From contig NZ_NFIU01000015.1 of NCBI RefSeq assembly GCF_002159535.1, positions 1-43,756 of the forward strand: a DNA stretch of 43,756 nt. The letters are read 5' to 3'. Both the position numbers and the translations under genes were made by a program. Under the pieces are notes generated by a model that searched no databases, was not told where the DNA came from, and was given only the letters and a program-made list of their open reading frames with translations. Positions 35,222 to 43,309 of the stretch are shown piece by piece. How positions within the stretch are numbered: the stretch's first letter is position 1; each line of letters opens with the position of its first letter. The DNA is from Olsenella sp. An290. GTDB taxonomy: Bacteria; Actinomycetota; Coriobacteriia; Coriobacteriales; Atopobiaceae.

Positions 35222-36217
35222 ATGAACCTCATCAGGCGCTTCCTTGCGGGCTATACGGAGAACTTTGTGCTGGCGCTCGTGCTGTGGCCGTTCGCGTCGG
35301 TGGTGCTCACGCTGCCAATCCTGGCCTGGGTCTACCACCGCGACGGGCGCCCGCGCTTTGGCACGGTCGTCTCCACCTACCTCGCGGTCCTCTACGTGCT
35401 GGGACTGGGCTGCTTCACGCTCTGGCCGCTGCCGGAGGGCAGCTCCGGCCCCGGCATCACCTACGGCATCCCCTGGCAACTGGACCCGCTGGCCTTCGTG
35501 GGGGACTTCGCGCGCGAGGGCGCGAGCACGCTGCCGCAGATAGCCTTCAACGTGGTGCTGTTCATGCCGCTGGGGTTCATCGCGGGGCGCCTGCTGCGCT
35601 GGGGGTTCTGGCGCTCCGTGGTCGTGGGGCTGCTCGCGTCGCTGGCCATCGAGGTCGCGCAGGGCACGGGGCTCTTCGGCGTCTATCCGTACGCCTACCG
35701 CACGGCGGACGTGGACGACCTCATCTACAACACGAGCGGTACGGCGCTGGGGTGGGCCTGCGCGGCCGCGCTCGCGCGCGTGCTACCGCCCGGAGCGCTC
35801 GCCGAGGAGGGCGAGGTCACGCACGAGCCCGGCTTCGTGCGGCGCTGCGTGGCGCTCTGGCTGGACCTGCTCGTCGTCGGGCTCGTCTCGCTCGCGGCGG
35901 GAGGGGCGCTGGCGCTTGGGCTGGGGCCCGCCGGCGTCCCCGAGGGCGTGCGCTCCCAGCTCATGGACGTGGCGCTGTGCGCGGCGTTCGTCTGGGTCGA
36001 GGTCGTGGTGCCCTGGCGGCACGGCGGCTCCACGCCGGGCGGCGCCTTCGTGCGGATGAGCTGCGAGACCCGCGAGCGCACGGGCGCGCGGCGCGCGGCG
36101 TTCTACGTGCTGCGCGCCGCCGTGCTGGGCGCGAGCTGCCTGTTCTTCTCGCTCGCATGGCCCGTGCTGGGGCTCTTCTACCTGGTGACCAGGCAGATGC
36201 CATATGACCTCGTCTAG
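35222..36217 (+). CDS. VanZ-like and RDD domain fusion membrane protein
   Basis: A 331-residue membrane protein. The first half (about 1-190) is VanZ-like: four to five helices with FNVVLFMPLGFIAG, LASLAIEVAQG and RTADVDDLIYNTSGTALG. The second half (about 205-331) is an RDD domain (RRCVALWLDLLVVG; GAFVRM). VanZ proteins are linked to low-level teicoplanin resistance; function here unknown. ATG at 35222 has only a weak ribosome binding site, GCGAGAAGAACGG, which is again the dispersed oligomer. Confidence 0.85.
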   Translation: MNLIRRFLAGYTENFVLALVLWPFASVVLTLPILAWVYHRDGRPRFGTVVSTYLAVLYVLGLGCFTLWPLPEGSSGPGITYGIPWQLDPLAFVGDFAREGASTLPQIAFNVVLFMPLGFIAGRLLRWGFWRSVVVGLLASLAIEVAQGTGLFGVYPYAYRTADVDDLIYNTSGTALGWACAAALARVLPPGALAEEGEVTHEPGFVRRCVALWLDLLVVGLVSLAAGGALALGLGPAGVPEGVRSQLMDVALCAAFVWVEVVVPWRHGGSTPGGAFVRMSCETRERTGARRAAFYVLRAAVLGASCLFFSLAWPVLGLFYLVTRQMPYDLV

Positions 36218-36249
36218 GGCGGTGTCCGATGCCGCCCTGGTGCGTATCG

Positions 36250-36345
36250 GCCCAACATCAAATCTGGACGCGGATTTTTGGCACTTTCGGGCCATAAAAA
36301 GGGGCGCAAAGTGCCAAAACGCCGCAGCCAGATTTGATGTTGGGC
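36250..36345. repeat. Symmetric two-tiered inverted repeat
   Basis: Outer arms 36250-36267 and 36328-36345 (GCCCAACATCAAATCTGG) are a perfect 18-bp dyad. Inner arms 36276-36287 and 36308-36319 (TTTTGGCACTTT) are a perfect 12-bp dyad. An 8-nt spacer separates the tiers on both sides and the central loop is 20 nt. Intergenic between convergent genes. Confidence 0.9.
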
Positions 36346-36355
36346 GAAGGCACAG

Positions 36356-36391
36356 GGCGAGAAGGACCCGCGAGCCGTCGTCCTTCTCGCC
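36356..36391. terminator. Hairpin made of two inverted copies of the dispersed oligomer
   Basis: GGCGAGAAGGAC (36356-36367) and GTCCTTCTCGCC (36380-36391) are perfect 12-bp complements around a 12-nt loop, between the convergent VanZ-RDD and acetyltransferase genes. Arrangement recalls the paired uptake sequences that double as terminators in Neisseria. Confidence 0.7.
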
Positions 36392-36403
36392 GGACGCCCG
36401 GCC

Positions 36404-36883
36404 TCAGCCCGCGAGGTCCGCGAGGGCGTCTCCGGCCACGCGGTAGACCGTCCAGTCGCTCATGGGCTCGGCGCCCATCGCGAGGTAGAAGTCGATGCTC
36501 GGGCGGTTCCAGTCAAGGCACCACCACTCCAGCCGGCCGCACCCCCGCTCGAGGGCGATCTGCGCGAGCCGCCGGAGCAGCGCCCTGCCGTAGCCCCGCC
36601 CGCGACACTCGGGCCGCACGTAGAGGTCCTCCAGGTAGAGGCCCGCCCGGCCGAGGAAGGTCGAGAAGTTGTGGAAGAAGAGGGCAAAGCCCACCTCGCG
36701 CCCGTCCTCCAGCGCAAAGATCACCTCGGCGGCGCGGCGGTCGAAGAGCTGCTCCTCGAGGGTGGCCTCGTCGGCCACGACCTCGTCGAGCATGCCCTCG
36801 TAGTCCGCGAGCTCGCGGATGAACGTGAGGACGAGCGGCACGTCGGCGCGCTCGGCGGACCTGAACTGTGGGCTATCCCCCAT
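36404..36883 (-). CDS. GNAT acetyltransferase, SAT1/thialysine-type
   Basis: A 159-residue GNAT enzyme. The ALFFHNFSTFLGRAGLYLED stretch followed by LYVRPECRGRGYGRALL gives the acetyl-CoA loop (RGRGYG) and the SAT1-like family signature. WWCLDWNRPSIDFYLAMGAE is the C-terminal family block. It probably N-acetylates a polyamine or related amine with acetyl-CoA; substrate inferred from family only. ATG at 36883 follows GAGGGGAG, 15 nt from the permease stop, so it is likely co-transcribed with the importer genes. Confidence 0.87.
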   Translation of the reverse strand: MGDSPQFRSAERADVPLVLTFIRELADYEGMLDEVVADEATLEEQLFDRRAAEVIFALEDGREVGFALFFHNFSTFLGRAGLYLEDLYVRPECRGRGYGRALLRRLAQIALERGCGRLEWWCLDWNRPSIDFYLAMGAEPMSDWTVYRVAGDALADLAG

Positions 36884-36898
36884 GTTACGACTCCCCTC

Positions 36899-37543
36899 TC
36901 ACGCAAGACGCCGCTCAAGCACGCCACCGAGCGCGGTGAGCGCCACCACGAGCACATAGTAGATGAGCGCCGCCACGATCAGTGGCTCAAAGGAGCGGAA
37001 GGTCATGGCCTGTGCCGTGGTGGCCGCCTTGAGCGTGTCCGCGACGCCGATCGTGGAGACGAGGGCCGACCCCTTGAGCATCGTGATCGCCTCGTTGACG
37101 AGGGCGGGCGCCGCCGAGCGCAGGGCCTCGGGCACCATGACGTGGCGCATCGCCTGCGAAAATGTCATGCCCAGCGAGCGCGCGGCGTCGTACTGCCCCC
37201 GGTCAACGCCCTGGATGCACCCGCGCAGGACCTCGGAGACGTTCGCCGCGCCCGCCAGGCCGAACGTGGCCACCCCCGCCTGGAGCGGCGTGATGGCCCA
37301 GCCCGTGAGCTGCGGCGTGGCAAAGTAGACGAGGAAGAGCAGCACCATGAGCGGGATGCCGCGCGCAAGCGAGGTGTAGAGCCGGAGCACCCAGGCGAGC
37401 GGTCGGCAGCGCACGAGCTTGAGCGGCGCGAGCACGGCGCCGAGCGCGAGCGCCACCGCGAGCGAGAAACCCGTGAACTGGAGGGTCACCACCAGGCCGT
37501 CGCGAAACATCCCCGCGTAGGGGGCGATCAGGTCAAAGCGCAC
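36899..37543 (-). CDS. Polar amino acid ABC transporter permease
   Basis: A 214-residue HisM-type permease with about five helices and the EAA-loop region (ARSLGMTFSQAMRHVMVPEALRS) that docks the ATPase. GTG start at 37543 directly follows GCGAGAAGAAC, the dispersed oligomer acting as ribosome binding site. Located 19 nt after the binding-protein gene. No ATPase gene follows; the next gene is the acetyltransferase. Confidence 0.9.
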   Translation of the reverse strand: MRFDLIAPYAGMFRDGLVVTLQFTGFSLAVALALGAVLAPLKLVRCRPLAWVLRLYTSLARGIPLMVLLFLVYFATPQLTGWAITPLQAGVATFGLAGAANVSEVLRGCIQGVDRGQYDAARSLGMTFSQAMRHVMVPEALRSAAPALVNEAITMLKGSALVSTIGVADTLKAATTAQAMTFRSFEPLIVAALIYYVLVVALTALGGVLERRLA

Positions 37544-37562
37544 GTTCTTCTCGCCAGCCGCG

Positions 37563-38417
37563 CTAGGCGCCGCAGGAGAAGTCGGGGCCCACCCAGGCGT
37601 GTATGAGCTCCTCGAGGGTGCCGTCGGCCTTCATGTCGTCGAGCGCGCCGTCGAAGGCGGGGATGAAGGGCGCGCCCTTCCAGCCCATGATGCGGTAGAC
37701 GCCCACGTAGTCGCTCGTCTCGTCGTCGGGCAGGAGCGTGCAGGCCAGGCCCGGGTTGGCCTTTGCCATGGAGTCGCCCTCGGCGCCGTCGCACACGTAG
37801 GCGTCCACGCGGCCGGCCACGACCTCCTGCATAGCCTGGTCGGCGGTGTCGTAGGTGGAGATCTGGGCGGCGGGGCACAGCTCGGTGAGCATCTGGTTCT
37901 GGACCGTGCCCGTCATGCAGGAGAGGCGGCACCCGTCGAGCGCGTCCACGTCCCTGAGCTCGGCGCCCTCCTTCGTGAGCACGCCCACGCGCGGCTGGTA
38001 GTAGCCCTGCGTGAAGTCGAAGGTCTCCTCGCGCTCCGGGTTGGAGGCAAGCGCCATGGAGAAGTCCGCCTGCTTGTTCTGGATGGCGGGCAGCGTGCCG
38101 GTGAAGGACATGGGCCTGAACTCGTAGGTGAAGCCGAGACGGGAGGCCAGCTCGTCGGCCACCGCGATGTCGAGCCCCACCGTCTTCTTGCTGCCGTCGT
38201 CTGCGGTCTCGACGTAGCGGTAGGGCTTGAAGTTGTCGTCCCCGATGAAGGTGAGGCGGGAGCCCTCGACGCCGTCGACGCCATCGGAGGGCACGTCTGC
38301 GGCCGATGTCCCCGAGGAGCAGCCGACGAGCGCGAGCGCGCCCGACGCCATCAGGAGGCCCAGGAACGACCTCCTGCCCAGACCATGCGCCACCCGAGCC
38401 GATGTTGCTGCCGTCAT
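37563..38417 (-). CDS. Amino acid ABC transporter substrate-binding lipoprotein
   Basis: A 284-residue type 3 periplasmic-binding-fold protein. The signal has twin arginines (GRRSFLG) and a lipobox (LVGCSS), so it is probably a Tat-exported lipoprotein. The mature region shows LTFIGDDNFKPYRY, GLDIAVADELASRLG, DFSMALASNPEREETFDF and GYYQP, typical of amino acid-binding SBPs. The exact ligand is unclear. ATG at 38417 has GAAGGGG upstream. It precedes the permease gene. Confidence 0.9.
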   Translation of the reverse strand: MTAATSARVAHGLGRRSFLGLLMASGALALVGCSSGTSAADVPSDGVDGVEGSRLTFIGDDNFKPYRYVETADDGSKKTVGLDIAVADELASRLGFTYEFRPMSFTGTLPAIQNKQADFSMALASNPEREETFDFTQGYYQPRVGVLTKEGAELRDVDALDGCRLSCMTGTVQNQMLTELCPAAQISTYDTADQAMQEVVAGRVDAYVCDGAEGDSMAKANPGLACTLLPDDETSDYVGVYRIMGWKGAPFIPAFDGALDDMKADGTLEELIHAWVGPDFSCGA

Positions 38418-38500
38418 GCGAGTGCCCCTTCTCCCATTGATTACCCACATCGGCAACCCTAGCGTGCCTCGCGCCGCTGTCAAGGGACGAAACGCGACGG

Positions 38501-40516
38501 TCACGCGATGTTTCGCGAGAAGAACGTGGCGTCGGCGGCCCGGTACGGGCGCAGGCGAGCGGGGTCCACGACCGTATGCGCGTGTGCCGGCACGTCGCGC
38601 CACTTGACGGTGTGGCCGGCACCGTGGCTGCAGAAGACGGAGTCCGGCGTGTTGGGGAGGTCGGCCTCTGGGTCGTAGGCCGCGGCGGCGATGACCTCGT
38701 CGGCGTTGTGGCAGGCGCGATACCCGGAGAGCTCCAGCGAGAGGCGGCCACGACCGCCCGTGTAGCGCGCGACCTCGAGCGCGTACTCCCCCACCTCGGA
38801 GGCCGGGACCTCGCCCGTGATGCGCGCCACGTCGCCCGTCGCCGCCGGCGCCGCAAAGTCGGCCGCCATGCGCGTGAGGTCGGTGAGCGCACGGCCAACG
38901 CGGTCTGACGGCACGGTCAGGCGAAAGCGGTACCACGGCTCCAGGAGCCGGCACTCGCCGCGCTCGCGCGCGCCCATGAGCGCCTGGCGGACCGCGCGGT
39001 AGGTGGCCTGGCGGAAGTCACCGCCCTCGGTGTGCTTGGCGTGCGCGCGGCCCGCAAGCAGCGTGACGCGCACGTCCGTGAGCGGCGCGCCGGTGAGCAC
39101 GCCAAGGTGGTCGCGCTCCTGCGCGTTGGTGAGGATGAGGCGCTGCCAGTTGAGGTCCAGCTCGTCCGTCGCGCAGCGCGTGCCAAACTCCACGCCGGCA
39201 CCAGGGGCCGTCGGCTCCACGAGCACGCGGACCTCGGCGTAGTGGCGCAGCGGCTCAAAGTGGCCCACGCCCTCGGCGGGCGCGGTCACGGTCTCCTTGT
39301 AGAGGATGCCGCCGGGGCCGAAGGTCACGTTGAAACCGTAGCGCCCGCGCAGGAGCGCCGCGACCACGTCCTGCTGGACCTCGCCCATGAGCTGGACGTG
39401 CGCCTCCTGGAGCTGCTCCTGCCAGCTCACACCGAGCATCGGGTCCTCGTCCGCGAGCTCGCGAAGCGCCCGCACGAGGGCCGTGACGTCTGCCCCGGGC
39501 TCGGGAATCACCTGGTAGGAGAGGACCGGCGCGAGCACGGGGCAGGCACCCTCCGGCTCCGCGCCGAGGGCGCTGCCGGGGATGACATGCGAAAGCCCGG
39601 TGACGGCGCAGATGCGGCCCGCCGGCACCTCGGGCACGGTCTCGAAGCTCGCACCCTGATAGAGCCGCACCTCGTTGACCTTCTCGGCCCAGGGCTCGCC
39701 GCGGCGCCCCACGCCCGAGAGCGGCGTCTTCGCGCGCAGCGCGCCGCCCGTGACCTTGAGCCAGGCAAGCCGCTCGCCGCGCGCGCCGCGGCTCACGCGA
39801 AAGACGCGCGCCGCGAACTCCTTGGGCCAGGAGCGCTCGGCGAGAAATGCGACCATGCCGTCGAGCAGCTCGCGAACGCCCCCGCCCCGCAGCGCCGCGC
39901 CAAAGAACACCGGAAAGAGGGCACGCCCCGCCACCAGGCGCCGCAGCGTCTCCGCCGAGAGCGCGCCCGTCTCCAGGCACTCCTCGAGCGCGGCCTCGTC
40001 CGTCGCGGCGGCGTCCTCCACCGCAGCGGCGTCGCCGGCAAGCAGAGCCGCCGCGTCCACGCAGCCCGGCGAGAGCCGCGTGACAAGCTCGGCGAGAAGT
40101 TCTTCTCGCCCCGGGTTCTCCAGGTCGCACTTGTTCACAAAGACGAAGGTGGGGACCTCGTGCCGCGCGAGCAGGTCCCAGAGCGTCTCGGTGTGGCCCT
40201 GCACGCCGTCGTTTGCCCCGACCACCAGAATCGCGCAGTCGAGCGCGGCGATCGTGCGCTCGGCCTCCGCGGAGAAGTCCACGTGGCCGGGCGCGTCCAC
40301 GAGCATGAGGTGGGCGCCCGCCCAGTCGAGCGCCGCGGTGGCCGAGAAAATCGTGATGCCGCGCTCGCGCTCCATGGCGTCGGTGTCCAGATGGGAGGTA
40401 CCGCCGTCAACGCGTCCGGCCGTGCGGATGGCGCCCGCCTCGGCGAGCAGCGCCTCCGCGAGCGTGGTCTTGCCCGCATCGACGTGCGCCAGAAGCCCCA
40501 CGACCGCCTGTCTCAC
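38501..40516 (-). CDS. Tet(M)-like translational GTPase
   Basis: A 671-residue EF-G-fold GTPase of the ribosomal protection family. G1 AHVDAGKTTL (10-19), G3 DAPGHVDF, G4 NKCDLE, then EF-G domains II-V. In domain IV the position of Tet(M)'s tetracycline-dislodging loop (YYSPVST) reads KHTEGGDFRQATYRA, so the drug-facing tip is different. The C-terminal helix is also distinct. It is thus a Tet-like paralogue with an uncertain resistance role. GTG start at 40516. Its GC content and codon use match its neighbours, arguing for a resident gene, divergent from the ABC-F gene. Confidence 0.87.
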   Translation of the reverse strand: MRQAVVGLLAHVDAGKTTLAEALLAEAGAIRTAGRVDGGTSHLDTDAMERERGITIFSATAALDWAGAHLMLVDAPGHVDFSAEAERTIAALDCAILVVGANDGVQGHTETLWDLLARHEVPTFVFVNKCDLENPGREELLAELVTRLSPGCVDAAALLAGDAAAVEDAAATDEAALEECLETGALSAETLRRLVAGRALFPVFFGAALRGGGVRELLDGMVAFLAERSWPKEFAARVFRVSRGARGERLAWLKVTGGALRAKTPLSGVGRRGEPWAEKVNEVRLYQGASFETVPEVPAGRICAVTGLSHVIPGSALGAEPEGACPVLAPVLSYQVIPEPGADVTALVRALRELADEDPMLGVSWQEQLQEAHVQLMGEVQQDVVAALLRGRYGFNVTFGPGGILYKETVTAPAEGVGHFEPLRHYAEVRVLVEPTAPGAGVEFGTRCATDELDLNWQRLILTNAQERDHLGVLTGAPLTDVRVTLLAGRAHAKHTEGGDFRQATYRAVRQALMGARERGECRLLEPWYRFRLTVPSDRVGRALTDLTRMAADFAAPAATGDVARITGEVPASEVGEYALEVARYTGGRGRLSLELSGYRACHNADEVIAAAAYDPEADLPNTPDSVFCSHGAGHTVKWRDVPAHAHTVVDPARLRPYRAADATFFSRNIA
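40091..40110. repeat. Inverted pair of the dispersed oligomer inside the GTPase gene
   Basis: GGCGAGAAG (40091-40099) and CTTCTCGCC (40102-40110) face each other across TT within coding sequence. It shows the oligomer pairing is not restricted to gene ends. Confidence 0.85.
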
Positions 40517-40565
40517 GCAGTCTCACCGTCCTTCTCGCCACCTGTGAGTCACTCCAGCATGATAC

Positions 40566-40594
40566 TTGACCCGCGCCGCACGCCGGGGCATACT
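40566..40594 (+). promoter_or_regulatory. Promoter of the ABC-F gene
   Basis: TTGACC (40566-40571), exactly 17 bp, CATACT (40589-40594). A strong match to the sigma70 consensus for this GC-rich genome. Start of transcription near 40601 leaves an unusually long leader of about 165 nt. Confidence 0.75.
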
Positions 40595-40672
40595 GGCCAC
40601 GTCGGACGAGCGGGGAATGGGCCCCGCAGCGCGGGTGGCGCCGCCATCGGACCGACGGAGAGCAGGAGAGCC

Positions 40673-40687
40673 GTGCGCATTCGCTAG
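40673..40687 (+). CDS. Possible four-codon leader peptide M-R-I-R
   Basis: GTG CGC ATT CGC TAG, preceded by AGGAG (40664-40668), inside the ABC-F leader. The product M-R-I-R matches the R-X-R pattern of macrolide-dependent arrest peptides; the ErmDL-derived M-R-L-R is the known minimal example. It would allow drug-dependent ribosome stalling to alter the folding of the downstream leader. The ribosome binding site spacing is short and a chance frame this small is easy to find, so confidence is limited. Confidence 0.4.
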   Translation: MRIR

Positions 40688-40711
40688 ACATCCTCAATCA
40701 GAAACCCCGAT

Positions 40712-40757
40712 GTGCAAAGGTGCCTGCCGTGCAAAGGTGCCTGTCACTTTTGCACGG
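40712..40757 (+). promoter_or_regulatory. Alternative hairpins reaching the ABC-F ribosome binding site
   Basis: Two direct copies of GTGCAAAGGTGCCTG (40712-40726 and 40729-40743) can each pair with CACTTTTGCAC (40745-40755). The proximal hairpin has 13-bp arms (40727-40739 with 40745-40757), one G-T pair and a 5-nt loop, and includes the first two bases of the GGAG at 40756-40759 ahead of the start codon. The two pairings are mutually exclusive, as in an attenuator, but the sequence also belongs to a dispersed repeat (33727). Confidence 0.55.
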
Positions 40758-40764
40758 AGAAGAG

Positions 40765-42264
40765 ATGTCTATGCAACTGATGCTCTCCGGCGTGCGCTAC
40801 GCCTATCCCGCGGCCCGCGAGGCCGTGCTCGACAACGTCACCATCACCTTCCCCACCGGCTGGACCGCCCTTCTGGGCGACAACGGCTGCGGCAAGACCA
40901 CGCTGGCCAAGATCGCCTGCGGACTGCTGACGCCGGACGCGGGCTCCGTCACGCGCGGCCTCGTCTGCGCCTACGTGGCCCAGGACGCCGACGAGCCGCC
41001 CGAGGCGCTCACCGACTTTGCCCTGGACTACGGCCGCGAGGCCCGGGAGCTCCGCGAGGCCTTCCGCATCGAGGACGACATGCCCTGGCGCTTTGGCGAG
41101 CTCTCCTTTGGCGAGCGCAAGAAGCTGCAGGTAGCCGTGGCCCTCTGGGGGCGGCCGGACGTGCTCGTGGCCGACGAGCCCACCAACCATCTGGACGCAG
41201 ACGCCCGCGCCGAGCTGGGCGCGGCGCTCGCGCGCTTTCGCGGCATCGGGATCCTCGTGAGCCACGACCGCGAGCTCGTGGACGCGCTCGCCAGCCGCTG
41301 CGCGTCCTTCGAGCCCGGCGGCATCGTCGTGCGGCCGGGCGGCTACAGCGCGGCGCACGACCAGGCGGAGCTCGAGCGCGCGACGGTCGCGGCGGAGCGC
41401 ACGGCCGCAAAGAAGGAGCTCGCGCGCCTGGCGGCCGAGAAGGACGCGCGGGCCCACGAGGCGGCCCGGGCCGACGCGCGGCGCAGCAAGCGCGGCCTAG
41501 ACCCGCGCGACCGCGACGCACGCGGCAAGATCGACCTCGCGATCTTCACCGGCAAGGACGGGCAGGCAGGACGGCTCTCCTCGCAGATGGACGCGCGGGT
41601 GGCCGCCGCGCAGGAGCGCCTTGCCGCGGCCCGCGTGACCAAGCGCTACGACGGCGACCTCTGGATGGACGCCGAGCCCGCGCGCCGCCGCACGGTGCTG
41701 CACGTGCCGGCCGCGACCATCCCCTGCGGCCCGAAGGGCACGCTCGAGATTCCCGAGCTCTGGGTGGGGAGCACAGACCACGTGGGCATTGTCGGGCCCA
41801 ACGGTGCCGGCAAGTCCACGCTGCTCGCGCACCTGCGGGTTCTTCTCACCCGGGCGGCAGGCGCGGGACAGGGCGTGGAGGTGCTGGACATCCCGCAGGA
41901 GCTCCCGGCGGAGGCGCGCGGGGCCGTGGTGGGGCGCGTCGCCGCGCTGCCCCCCGCCGAGCGCGGGCGCGTGCTCTCCACGGTTGCGCAGCTCAACTCA
42001 GACCCAGACTGCATCCTCGAGGGCGGCCGCACGAGCCCCGGGGAGCTCCGCAAGCTCATGCTGGCCGAGGGCATCCTGCGCCACCCCCAGCTCATCGTCA
42101 TGGACGAGCCCACCAACCATCTGGACCTGCACTCGACCGAGGCGCTCGAGCGCGCGCTCGCCGCCTATCCCGGCGCGCTCGTTCTGGTGAGCCACGACCG
42201 GAGGTTCCTCTCGGCCTGCACCACCCGCACCTGGGAGATCCGCGACGGCCACCTGCGTGAGTGA
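40765..42264 (+). CDS. ABC-F family ATPase, antibiotic-resistance-like
   Basis: A 499-residue soluble protein with two ABC domains and no membrane segment. First: GDNGCGKTT, LSFGERKKLQ, VLVADEPTNHLD. Second: GPNGAGKST, degenerate signature TSPGELRKLML, LIVMDEPTNHLD. The linker between them (about 190-290) includes SKRGLDPRDRDARGKIDLA and TGKDGQAGRLSSQ, typical of ABC-F proteins that act in the ribosomal E site, including ribosome-protecting ones. Start at 40765 with GGAGAAG upstream; the ATG at 40771 is an alternative. The long leader with R-X-R frame suggests antibiotic-inducible control (inference). Confidence 0.88.
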   Translation: MSMQLMLSGVRYAYPAAREAVLDNVTITFPTGWTALLGDNGCGKTTLAKIACGLLTPDAGSVTRGLVCAYVAQDADEPPEALTDFALDYGREARELREAFRIEDDMPWRFGELSFGERKKLQVAVALWGRPDVLVADEPTNHLDADARAELGAALARFRGIGILVSHDRELVDALASRCASFEPGGIVVRPGGYSAAHDQAELERATVAAERTAAKKELARLAAEKDARAHEAARADARRSKRGLDPRDRDARGKIDLAIFTGKDGQAGRLSSQMDARVAAAQERLAAARVTKRYDGDLWMDAEPARRRTVLHVPAATIPCGPKGTLEIPELWVGSTDHVGIVGPNGAGKSTLLAHLRVLLTRAAGAGQGVEVLDIPQELPAEARGAVVGRVAALPPAERGRVLSTVAQLNSDPDCILEGGRTSPGELRKLMLAEGILRHPQLIVMDEPTNHLDLHSTEALERALAAYPGALVLVSHDRRFLSACTTRTWEIRDGHLRE

Positions 42265-42278
42265 TTTGGGGTGGGGCA

Positions 42279-43208
42279 TCAATCTTTCCGTCTGCCATCG
42301 CGACGGCGCCGCTCGCCGAAGCTCAGCCAGCCACGGCGCGAGAAGAACGCGATCTCCACGGCCGCTATCGTCACGCACGCCACGATTACCGCCGCATAGC
42401 CCCACGGGGCGTCGAAGAGCGCCATGTGCGGGAAGTTCATGCCGTACCAGCCGGTGATGAGCGTGAGCGGCATGACGATGGTGGTCACCACGGTGAGCCA
42501 CTGCATGACGCCGTTCTGCCGCAGGTCGATGGACTCCTGGTAGAGCCCGTGCACCTGAAGGCTGTAGTCCTGCAGCGACTCCAGGCGCGCGGCAAGCCGC
42601 CCGAGCAGGCGCGCAAGCGAGCGCAGGCGCGCCTGGTCCGCGGGCGCCACGAGGCCGGTATCATCCTCGGCAAGCTCGCCCGCGAGGTCGGACATGCCCT
42701 GATAGAACGTGTCGAGCCCGAGCATGCGCCTCGAGTCCGCCATCATCGTGCGCCGGTCCGGGCGCTCATGTCCCTCGAGGACCTGCTCCTCGAGGCGCTC
42801 GAAGTCCTCCCGCATGCGGGAGAGCCGGGCCGGGTGGTCGCGCAGGAGCTCGCGGAGCAGCGCGCAGAGCGCGCCCGCGGGCCCCTCGACGCGCGCCCGG
42901 TCCTCAACGGCGCGGCCGAGCGCCGTGGCACAGGTGTCCCCGTCGTCGATGAGCACCAGCTCGGAGGCGGTGAGTATGAAGCCGAAGCGCCGCCGGCCGC
43001 TCGAGGAGACCACGAGGCCCGCGGCGCCCGTGGACGTACGCTCCAGGAAGGGCATCGCGGCGTGCTCCAGCTGCCCGAGCACCTCGCGCTGCGTGTGCGA
43101 GAGCCCACGGGCGCGCGCCTCATCGAGGCGCCGGAGGACCACGACGGCACGCCCGTCCTTCTCGCCCGTTGCCAGATGCCCGTTTGCCATGTGCCAGGCC
43201 CGCGCCAT
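42279..43208 (-). CDS. CorA-like divalent cation channel
   Basis: A 309-residue protein with the CorA layout: a large cytoplasmic domain with long helices, then two C-terminal transmembrane helices. The first ends in the pore motif YGMN (GWYGMNFPHM). It most likely transports Mg or another divalent ion. ATG at 43208 has GGAGGCG upstream; MANGHL six codons later is an alternative. Convergent with the ABC-F gene, 14 nt apart. Confidence 0.88.
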   Translation of the reverse strand: MARAWHMANGHLATGEKDGRAVVVLRRLDEARARGLSHTQREVLGQLEHAAMPFLERTSTGAAGLVVSSSGRRRFGFILTASELVLIDDGDTCATALGRAVEDRARVEGPAGALCALLRELLRDHPARLSRMREDFERLEEQVLEGHERPDRRTMMADSRRMLGLDTFYQGMSDLAGELAEDDTGLVAPADQARLRSLARLLGRLAARLESLQDYSLQVHGLYQESIDLRQNGVMQWLTVVTTIVMPLTLITGWYGMNFPHMALFDAPWGYAAVIVACVTIAAVEIAFFSRRGWLSFGERRRRDGRRKD

Positions 43209-43309
43209 GACGCGCCTCCGTCCTTAGCCGACGTAGGGGTTCGGTATGGGTTCTACCCGTTGTCGTGTGCGACAATAGCCCCGTTGGACCACCGACCCAA
43301 GGAGGCAGC

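Noticed and set aside
38501-40516. Acquired tetracycline resistance gene on a mobile element
   Set aside because: GC content and codon use match neighbours, no insertion sequences or conjugation genes are near, and the tetracycline-displacing loop is not conserved.
40720-40764. ABC-F start at 40720
   Set aside because: An upstream start would place the dispersed repeat and the ribosome binding site inside the coding region; GGAGAAG before 40765 is better.
43260-43275. TTGTCG-N4-CGACAA dyad as an operator
   Set aside because: Arms of 6 bp are too short to support a claim on their own and I could not place a convincing promoter around it.
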